Below, piece after piece: positions 1 to 5,492 of a DNA stretch of 5,492 nt (position 1 is its first letter; the number at the start of each line of letters is the position of its first letter). This DNA comes from Firmicutes bacterium UBA4874 (GTDB lineage: Bacteria > Bacillota > Clostridia > Caldicoprobacterales > DTU083). The stretch covers positions 31,306 through 36,797 of the forward strand of contig DHDO01000031.1 of the NCBI GenBank assembly GCA_002399435.1. Reading direction: 5' to 3'. The notes beneath the pieces were generated by a model. It saw only the letters and a list, made by a program, of their open reading frames with translations. It was not told the DNA's origin and ran no database searches. The translations under genes and the position numbers were made by a program.

Positions 1-630
1 CCGGAATTGTTTGCCGATTTCAAGGATCCGCAGGTCCGGTCCGAGCTGGAGGATTTTGCCCGGGAGCTGGCATTTCACCTGGTGGAAGTCCCTCACGCAG
101 TGTATCTGGTGCCGGAGATGGACAATCCCTTTCTCAGCATATCACTGGGAGACATGCGCAAGGGCATCGGCAGTACCGCCCGTACAGTGGATGCCTTTTT
201 GCAGTGCTACATTATCATGATCATTCTGTACCTGTTCTTCGGCGGGAAAAACGCAGACCCGAAGCGCACCCCGTTTTTGCAGATCAGGGATATTGTGGCC
301 GAGCTGGACCGGCGTCTTTCCGTCCCCGACGGGCAGGCTGCCCCGGTATGGCAGGAGCAGATGGAAATCAATTTCACCCAGGTAGCCCAGGCCTGGAACA
401 ACCAATCTGTCCGGGAGGAGAACCGACGTACCTCCCGGGAAGAAACTGTCTTGAAAGCCTGCCGCCTGCTGGAAAAGCAAAAGCTGCTGACCTTCTATGA
501 TGAACAGAAGGAAATTCGCACGACCCGGCGGCTGGATGATCTGATGGTACATTATTACCTCAGTGAGGAACGGATTGCCACGATCCAGAATCTCTTCGCA
601 AGGGAGGAGGCGGGAAACATTCATGCCTGA
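1..630 (+). CDS. jetB: JetB-like (DUF6063-type) KITE subunit of a type III Wadjet system, 5'-truncated by the window edge
   Basis: The reading frame is open from base 1 and ends at TGA 628-630, giving 209 visible residues. The first possible start (TTG at 7) is probably an internal leucine, and the true start is likely a few tens of codons upstream. In window numbering, residues 33-57 (AVYLVPEMDNPFLSISLGDM region) resemble the conserved core I associate with DUF6063, the small subunit of type III Wadjet. A very hydrophobic helix (about 66-80, QCYIIMIILYLFF) follows; it is probably buried packing in a winged-helix fold, not a membrane span. The C-terminal part (about 145-200) reads as a second winged helix: a charged helix, a KLLTFYDEQKEIRTT hairpin and an aromatic strand. 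By family knowledge such MukE/KITE proteins dimerise on the kleisin JetA beneath the SMC heads. The gene overlaps jetC by 8 bp, which supports a shared operon and complex. Assignment rests on remembered family features and context, not on a search. A DUF4194 (type I) JetB is the main alternative. Confidence 0.75.
   Translation, partial: PELFADFKDPQVRSELEDFARELAFHLVEVPHAVYLVPEMDNPFLSISLGDMRKGIGSTARTVDAFLQCYIIMIILYLFFGGKNADPKRTPFLQIRDIVAELDRRLSVPDGQAAPVWQEQMEINFTQVAQAWNNQSVREENRRTSREETVLKACRLLEKQKLLTFYDEQKEIRTTRRLDDLMVHYYLSEERIATIQNLFAREEAGNIHA
601..610 (+). promoter_or_regulatory. Ribosome binding site of jetC
   Basis: The purine-rich AGGGAGGAGG lies inside the end of jetB. The AGGAGG core (605-610) is 12 bases before the ATG at 623, slightly longer than usual. 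It supports ATG 623 as the jetC start over the in-frame GTG at 563. That GTG would add 20 arginine/serine-rich residues that look like out-of-frame jetB. The SMC-like sequence MPEINRIRIANVSWE begins exactly at 623. Confidence 0.7.
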
Positions 631-3600
631 AATCAATCGGATCCGAATTGCCAATGTCAGCTGGGAGAGACGTATCATCCTGGATGAAATGTATGACAGC
701 TGCGATGGGGAAAATATGCTTCTCAATCTTGCCAACGGCGGAGGGAAAAGCGTGCTGGTCCAGATGATGCTGCAGCCCATTCTCCCCACCCGCCGCATCC
801 ATAATCGAAAGATCGAATATTATCTTTCCCGGACCAGCGCTCCCACCTATATTATGCTGGAATGGAAGCTGGACAATACGGAACAGCCTTTTTATCTGAT
901 GACGGGGATTGCCATGTGTTCCATCGGCCAGTCCGGCGATCAGGCATCCCGGACCAAATATTTTACCTTTCTCAACTATTATGGTGAAGCCAATGCTTAC
1001 GATATCCGCAACATTCCCCTGATTGAGCACCGGGAAGGCGGCATAACCTATATGCCCTATGAAGCAGCCCGCAATCAGCTGAGGCAGGCCAAAGGCGATT
1101 CCTTCCAGCTCCGCTGTTTTGCCTTCGATGAAAGCGAAGCCTACCGGGCGGCTTTGCGGCAGTATGGTATCCTGCCGGAGGAATGGAAGCTCATTGCCGA
1201 CATCAACGACAAGGAAGGCGGTGTGGACGAACTGTTTTCCGCCTGCAAAACCTCCGACAGCCTGATGGATCGATGGATCCTGAAAACCGTGTCCGAGGAA
1301 CTCAGCCAGGGCAGCTCGGAGCTCACGGAGCTGTTCCGTACCCTTATGTCTTCCATTCTGGATAAGGAAGACAAACTGCAGGAGAAAGAATTGCTGGAAG
1401 CTTTCTCTCAGGAAACGGACGATTTTCTTCAAGGCATCTCCGATCTGTGCGCCAGGCTGGAGGAATCCGAAAAAATGGCAGGGGAACTGTCCGGTCTCCA
1501 TCGATTCCTTTTGCAGCAGCAGGAGGAAACGGAACGGAAAAGAGAGGAACTTGCCACAGGGGAAGAGAAGCAAAATGCAAATCTGGAGCAGATCCGCGAG
1601 GAAGAAGTTTCGGAACAGTTCCTGCAAAAGGAAGAAGCTGCCGGACAGCAGCAGGAGCTTCTGGAAAAGGCCCATTCCGTGCTGAACAGTGCAAATCAGG
1701 AAAAAAACCGGGCCAGGGAGGAACGGGAATGCATGGAAGCTTCCCAGCATGCCAAAGCATGCCGGGAAGCACGGGAAAGACGGCTCTCCCTGACGGATCA
1801 GCTGCAAAAGCTGCGTGCCGGGCGGTCGGACGAAGATTTCAACCGGGTGGTCGGAACTCTCTGGATGCGTTACGGGGAATTATTGAAGCAGAAGGAGTCG
1901 GAGCTTGCTCATCTGGAAGCCGACCGGAAAGAAAGCCTCCCGAAGCTTGCCAGGGCGGATCAATTGGGAAAAGATCTGGAAGCAAAGCGGCAAAGGGATG
2001 CTCAGGCCATAGGCAGACTGGAACAGCGGACAGAAACCTTCCGCCTGGAAGAAGAAAAAAACCTGCAGGAGCTTTCTCTTTCCCTTCCCCGGAACCTGTT
2101 GGGAGAAGTGCCGCAGCAGGAAATCCAACGGGCCCGGGAGGAACTGCAGAACCGGGCAGCCTCCCTGGAAGAAAAAAGAAAAGGGCTGGAGCAATCCGTC
2201 GAAGAAAACCGGGCACAGGAAGCCAGTCAGAAAGAAGAGCAGGAAACTCTCGAAACGGAACACGAAGCAGCCGGCATTGCCCTGGAACGGCAGAAACAGG
2301 CACTGGAAGCCTTTGAAACAGCAGAGAGGGAACGAAAGGAGGTACTGGAGCGGCAGAACATGGATCCCGCACTCCTCTACGACAAACACGCCTGCCAGAA
2401 TATCATGGAACAGACCCTGGCCGCGGCGCAGAAGGAATGGGAAAGCACCCAAAGACGGCTCCTTACCTCTGCGGAAACCCTCCGGGACTGCGAATCCGGC
2501 AATCTGCATACCGCCCGCCGGTTCGGCGAACTTCTGGAAGAAGCGGGGATCGTATTTGATACCGGTGAGACCTATCTGCGAAGGCTGGGCCAAAAGGAAC
2601 AGGACGCTTGTCTGAAGGCCAATCCCATGCTTCCCTTCTGCTTTCTGGTCTCCCGGGCGGATCTCAGACGTCTGCCCATTGCGGATGGAGAAGCCCTGAA
2701 CCGGATCTGCCCGGTTATGGCATTTGAAGACGTTGCCGCAGTCCGGCAGATAACGGACCGGATCGTGGAGTTTCCTCCGGAGCTCCGTCTGGCTTGCCTT
2801 TACAATGAAAGAAGTCTGCGGGCGGAGACCCGGGAGGCATATGCTGAATTGCTGCAGCAGGAAATCAAGCAGCAAACCGCTGTAAAAAAGCATCTGGAAG
2901 AACAACGCAGCCGGATGGAAGCCGATCTGCGCATTCTGACAGCCTTTCCCTATACTGCGGAAAGCAGGGAGCAATACACGGAGGTCAGGACAAAAGCGGA
3001 AGAAACCTACCATAAAATCACCCTGCGCAGAAAAGAATTGAAAGAGGAAATGGAGCGGAACCGCAAAGAATCGGACCGGACTGCGGAAGCACTGCATCAA
3101 AACGAGGGGCAAATGGAAAAAGCACGCCGGGATATGGATCGATTCCGCGATTTCCTGGATCAGAATGCACAATATGTGGCGGATTGGAAACAAAAGCGGG
3201 AGCTGGAAGCCGAAGTCCATCTCCTGGAACAGCAGTTTGCAGAAAACAAGGAGCTTTGCCGCAGTCTGGAAAAACATCTGGACAGGATGGAAGCAGGGGA
3301 GAAACAGCTTCGCCAGGAGCGAAACGAGTGCACCGGAAAGCGTGACAAACTGGGGCGGCCCCAGGACATTCCCCGGATCGCAGAACCTTTGGCCGACAGC
3401 CTTCCCGTGCTGGAGGAGCGTTACCAGGATATCCTTTCCCGGCGAAACAGGGATGAAAAACTCCTTCAGGCACGGATCGACGATGAAGCCGAAGCAGAGC
3501 AGTCTGCCCGGAAATCCCTTCAACGATACCAACACCTCTCCCCTTCCAGGTATGAAAGCCTGTCCTTTTCCGAGGAATCGCTTTCCTGCGCTGAAAAGAA

Positions 3601-5011
3601 GGAGCGGGAACTGGAAAGGAAGGCAGACGTTGCGCAGGAAAAGGCTGCGAAAGCGGAAGCCGACGCCGCAGTTGCCAGGGAACGTCTGGAGCAGGCCCAG
3701 AAGTCCCTTGCTGCTGCCGGGCTGCAGCAGCCCCTGCCAAAAGATCAGATTTTCGGGGATTACCCGCGACGACGGCAGGAAGCAAATGATCTGCTGCGTC
3801 AATACAGGAAAAAGCAAGCGGAATATGACAAATTGCAAAGGGAGCTGAATGGAAAATCCAACAGCATCCAGCGCTATATCGCTCCTGCGGAAGTACCTCC
3901 CCTGGCACAGCCCCGGCAGGGAGCCTGGGAGGATATCGACATCCTGCGGCTGGGAAGCGCCTATGACCAGGCAAAAGAGGAAAACGGAAAAGCCCGGCAG
4001 ATCGTCTGGAACCGGCTGGAAGACCTGCGCCGGAACTACTCGGACCGGCATCCCATCCTGTCCCAATACCTGAAGAACATCCCGCTTAAGGAAACTGCCG
4101 CAACATATGACGCCTATTATTTCGTTTACGAGCGTATGGTGGAACAGTCCGACCGTCTGCAGGACACCCTTATCGTCCTGAGATCCGACCTGGCTCATCT
4201 GGAAACGGATAAAAGGAACATTGTCCGGCATGCCCTGATTCAGGGGCAAAATCTCTATGACGGACTGCAAAGACTCTCCAGGGGATCCTATGTAAAGATC
4301 TGGCCGGACGCCCCGCCCCGTCAGACCCTGAAAATCGGCATACCTGAGGCTCTGGATGGAAGCGAGACTGAGCGTATGACATCCTATGTGGAAAACTGTA
4401 TTGCCACACTGCGGGCAGAAAAGTCGGAGGGTGCCCTGACGGAGGAAACCCTGCGCAAACGAATCAGCAGTCTGTTTTCCGACCGGGAGCTGCTGAGCCA
4501 GGTGACCGATACGGCCCATATTCCCGTTTGGCTGTATAAGGTGGACCGCATTCCGGCAAACAGCAAGCTTCGCACCTGGGAAGAAGTGCTGGTGGAGAAC
4601 TCCGGAGGCGAGCTGTTCGTTTCGTGCTTTGTGTTGGTTTCTGCCCTGATGAGCTACCGCCGGGACAGCATTATGGGAAAAAACGGTGTGAAAAACACGA
4701 CAAGAGCTTTCCTGATCGACAATCCCTTCGGCAAGACATCCTCCAGGCATCTGCTGGAAGCCATGCTGCGCATCGCCGATAGGTTCCACACCCAGATGAT
4801 CTGTCTTTCCGACCTGAGCCAGAGCTCCATTACCAACCGGTTTGCCCTGATTTATCAGATTTCCGTCCGACAGGCCCTGTACAGCCGGAATTCCTACCTG
4901 AAAACCGATGAAGTCCGCCGAAATGGCAGTGTACGTCCCAACGAGCGCCTGGAACACGCCGTGCTGCGCACTCCTTCAGAGCAAATGAGTCTGTTTCAGG
5001 AGCAACTTTGA
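623..5011 (+). CDS. jetC: JetC, SMC/MukB-like ATPase of a type III Wadjet anti-plasmid system
   Basis: This 1462-residue protein has the full layout of an SMC-family ATPase. The N-terminal head (1 to about 245) carries Walker A LANGGGKS (K42, S43), a PTYIMLEWKLDN strand and an INDKEGGVDELF motif (about 194-205), which I associate with MukB/JetC-type heads. Glu/Gln/Lys/Arg-rich coiled coil runs about 250-600, with breaks near 400-425 and 480-500 that could form an elbow. A globular hinge-like domain follows (about 620-735, central in the chain), then the returning coil (about 735-1080). The C-terminal head holds the SGGE signature (1327-1330), Walker B FLIDNPFG (D1366, N1367) and a switch segment ICLSDLS (about 1393-1399) without histidine. 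By family knowledge, JetC dimers with JetA and JetB extrude DNA loops by ATP hydrolysis and position JetD to cleave circular plasmids in the cytoplasm. Oddities are Asn after the Walker B Asp, a C-terminal QMSLF motif and tandem copies of the 3' end. The length and the small JetB favour type III over type I. The SMC assignment is near certain; the Wadjet type is likely. Confidence 0.85.
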   Translation: MPEINRIRIANVSWERRIILDEMYDSCDGENMLLNLANGGGKSVLVQMMLQPILPTRRIHNRKIEYYLSRTSAPTYIMLEWKLDNTEQPFYLMTGIAMCSIGQSGDQASRTKYFTFLNYYGEANAYDIRNIPLIEHREGGITYMPYEAARNQLRQAKGDSFQLRCFAFDESEAYRAALRQYGILPEEWKLIADINDKEGGVDELFSACKTSDSLMDRWILKTVSEELSQGSSELTELFRTLMSSILDKEDKLQEKELLEAFSQETDDFLQGISDLCARLEESEKMAGELSGLHRFLLQQQEETERKREELATGEEKQNANLEQIREEEVSEQFLQKEEAAGQQQELLEKAHSVLNSANQEKNRAREERECMEASQHAKACREARERRLSLTDQLQKLRAGRSDEDFNRVVGTLWMRYGELLKQKESELAHLEADRKESLPKLARADQLGKDLEAKRQRDAQAIGRLEQRTETFRLEEEKNLQELSLSLPRNLLGEVPQQEIQRAREELQNRAASLEEKRKGLEQSVEENRAQEASQKEEQETLETEHEAAGIALERQKQALEAFETAERERKEVLERQNMDPALLYDKHACQNIMEQTLAAAQKEWESTQRRLLTSAETLRDCESGNLHTARRFGELLEEAGIVFDTGETYLRRLGQKEQDACLKANPMLPFCFLVSRADLRRLPIADGEALNRICPVMAFEDVAAVRQITDRIVEFPPELRLACLYNERSLRAETREAYAELLQQEIKQQTAVKKHLEEQRSRMEADLRILTAFPYTAESREQYTEVRTKAEETYHKITLRRKELKEEMERNRKESDRTAEALHQNEGQMEKARRDMDRFRDFLDQNAQYVADWKQKRELEAEVHLLEQQFAENKELCRSLEKHLDRMEAGEKQLRQERNECTGKRDKLGRPQDIPRIAEPLADSLPVLEERYQDILSRRNRDEKLLQARIDDEAEAEQSARKSLQRYQHLSPSRYESLSFSEESLSCAEKKERELERKADVAQEKAAKAEADAAVARERLEQAQKSLAAAGLQQPLPKDQIFGDYPRRRQEANDLLRQYRKKQAEYDKLQRELNGKSNSIQRYIAPAEVPPLAQPRQGAWEDIDILRLGSAYDQAKEENGKARQIVWNRLEDLRRNYSDRHPILSQYLKNIPLKETAATYDAYYFVYERMVEQSDRLQDTLIVLRSDLAHLETDKRNIVRHALIQGQNLYDGLQRLSRGSYVKIWPDAPPRQTLKIGIPEALDGSETERMTSYVENCIATLRAEKSEGALTEETLRKRISSLFSDRELLSQVTDTAHIPVWLYKVDRIPANSKLRTWEEVLVENSGGELFVSCFVLVSALMSYRRDSIMGKNGVKNTTRAFLIDNPFGKTSSRHLLEAMLRIADRFHTQMICLSDLSQSSITNRFALIYQISVRQALYSRNSYLKTDEVRRNGSVRPNERLEHAVLRTPSEQMSLFQEQL
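4982..4996 (+). other. Codons for a putative DnaN (beta-clamp) binding motif, QMSLF, at the JetC C terminus
   Basis: Residues 1454-1458 of JetC read Q-M-S-L-F, followed only by QEQL and the stop. The bacterial clamp-binding consensus is QL[S/D]LF, and E. coli MutS uses QMSLL, so the match is close. Such motifs commonly sit in flexible protein ends, as here after the polar stretch NERLEHAVLRTPSE. The match is seen directly; binding is inference, since a five-residue motif can occur by chance. Confidence 0.45.
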
Positions 5012-5073
5012 GAGATGGGTCTGTTTCAGGAGCACTCTGAGAGATGAGTCTGCTTCAGGAGCAACTCTGAGAA
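4985..5073 (+). repeat. Three imperfect tandem copies of the jetC 3' end, units of 29-30 bp
   Basis: The units are 4985-5014, 5015-5043 and 5044-5073. Each starts with ATG[A/G]GTCTG[T/C]TTCAGGAGC and ends in CTYTGAGAR. Copy 1 is the final eight codons plus stop of jetC. Copy 2 has an A-to-G change near its start and a one-base deletion (AGC-ACTC), which shifts its frame. Copy 3 restores the length and would read MSLLQEQL-stop. The copies differ at only a few positions, so the duplication is either recent or constrained. Together they fill most of the 78 bases between jetC and the transporter gene. Confidence 0.9.
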
Positions 5074-5079
5074 AGGAAG
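5073..5079 (+). promoter_or_regulatory. Ribosome binding site of the MATE transporter gene
   Basis: AAAGGAAG lies immediately after the third repeat copy. AAGGA (5073-5077) is 12 bases before ATG 5090, but 6 and 9 bases before the in-frame TTG codons at 5084 and 5087. Either TTG could therefore be the real start, adding one or two residues. No -10/-35 promoter pair or rho-independent terminator is apparent between jetC and this gene, so readthrough from jetC is plausible. Confidence 0.55.
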
Positions 5080-5089
5080 TCCATTGTTG

Positions 5090-5492
5090 ATGCATATTCT
5101 GACCCGGGACCGATCCTATTATAAAAGCCTGATCACCCTTGCCCTGCCGGTGGCAGCCCAGGGCTTGATTGCCTTCCTCTCCTCCTTTGCGGACAACCTG
5201 ATGGTGAGCTCCCTGGGAGATCAGGCGGTGTCCGGCGTTTACTTTGCCAGCCAGATCAACACCTTTGTACAGATGTTTACCAGTGGCATCAGCGGAGTCA
5301 TCCTGATTCTCTCTGCCCAATACTGGGGAAAGAAAGATGTCGCCCACATCAAAAGCATTATCGCCATCGGAGTACGTCTCTCCCTTACCGTCGGCGCAGC
5401 CGTGTCTCTGATCTGTCTGCTGTTCCCCGGTGCGGTAATCGGCATTTTCACCTCTGAGCCGGGAGTCGTCCGGGAAGGCATCGTATACCTGC
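5090..5492 (+). CDS. MATE-family multidrug/cation antiporter, N-terminal part (runs off the right edge)
   Basis: The frame is open from ATG 5090 to the edge, giving 134 residues of a family that usually has about 450 residues and 12 membrane helices. After a short basic N terminus (HILTRDRSYYKSL) come TM1 (about 10-32, LITLALPVAAQGLIAFLSSFADNLMV region), TM2 (about 47-72, ending in QYWGKKD) and TM3 (about 80-108, with a SLICLLFPGAVIGIF segment). The order LALPVAAQ, then DNLMVSSLG, then S-A-Q-Y-W-G-K-K-D before a cytoplasmic loop, is characteristic of MATE proteins. These export drugs or metabolites across the cytoplasmic membrane in exchange for Na+ or H+. The substrate cannot be told. The gene has no known role in Wadjet defence, so it is probably a chance neighbour. 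It shares the strand and the jetC reading phase but is separated from it by two stops. Confidence 0.9.
   Translation, partial: MHILTRDRSYYKSLITLALPVAAQGLIAFLSSFADNLMVSSLGDQAVSGVYFASQINTFVQMFTSGISGVILILSAQYWGKKDVAHIKSIIAIGVRLSLTVGAAVSLICLLFPGAVIGIFTSEPGVVREGIVYL

Noticed and set aside
184..250. Possible membrane helix in JetB (about residues 66-82)
   Set aside because: The stretch is short and interrupted by Gln, Cys and Tyr. It lies in a protein whose family is a cytoplasmic winged-helix subunit, so a buried helix is more likely.
563..622. Upstream GTG start extending JetC by 20 residues
   Set aside because: The extension is arginine/serine-rich out-of-frame jetB sequence. The SMC N terminus starts at ATG 623, which has a purine-rich AGGAGG upstream.
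1880..4957. A 1025-codon open frame on the minus strand opposite jetC, and a second of 415 codons at 560-1807
   Set aside because: Both are codon-aligned antisense to jetC, so their stops can only come from TTA, CTA or TCA codons in the sense strand, which this gene almost never uses. The translated product is a Phe/Leu/Pro/Gly-rich complement of Glu/Gln/Lys coiled coil with no domain, and the sense gene has clear ATPase motifs.
4985..5073. CRISPR array or transposon end
   Set aside because: The units abut directly with no spacers, and there is no transposase, terminal inverted repeat or target duplication. The unit is plainly the jetC terminus.
5012..5089. Terminator between jetC and the transporter gene
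   Set aside because: No GC-rich stem followed by a T run is present. Only short weak hairpins within the repeat units can be drawn.
5084..5122. TTGTTG and TATTAT resembling -35 and -10 boxes at the start of the transporter gene
   Set aside because: The spacing is about 27 bases, far from the usual 17, and the putative -10 lies inside the coding region.

Overview
The window looks like chromosomal DNA from a Gram-positive anaerobe of the Firmicutes, probably class Clostridia. The grounds are a moderate GC content (mid-50s percent by eye), AGGAGG-type ribosome binding sites, and protein families typical of gut Clostridia. This is inference; no rRNA or other phylogenetic marker is present.

Three genes lie head to tail on the + strand. 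(1) 1-630 is the 3' portion of a DUF6063-like gene, jetB, the small KITE/MukE-like subunit of a type III Wadjet (JetABCD) anti-plasmid SMC complex; its start lies left of the window. (2) 623-5011 is the complete jetC, a 1462-residue SMC/MukB-like ATPase with an N-terminal Walker A head, two long coiled-coil arms around a central globular hinge-like domain, and a C-terminal head with SGGE signature and Walker B. It overlaps jetB by 8 bp. (3) From about 5090 to the right edge is the 5' part of a MATE-family multidrug/Na+ antiporter gene, which is not a Wadjet component.

In Wadjet systems JetA (kleisin-like), JetB and JetC form a loop-extruding SMC motor, and the nuclease JetD cuts the closed circular plasmid it encounters. 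JetA and JetD are not in the window. JetA may lie upstream. JetD, often the gene after jetC, is not there: a transporter gene follows instead.

The most interesting part is the jetC 3' end. The protein ends in a QMSLF pentapeptide that closely resembles the bacterial beta-sliding-clamp (DnaN) binding motif. The DNA encoding these last residues, including the stop codon, is repeated imperfectly three times in tandem (4985-5073), filling most of the 78-bp gap before the transporter gene. There is no rRNA, tRNA, CRISPR array or recognisable insertion sequence in the window, and no gene-free stretch over 300 bases.
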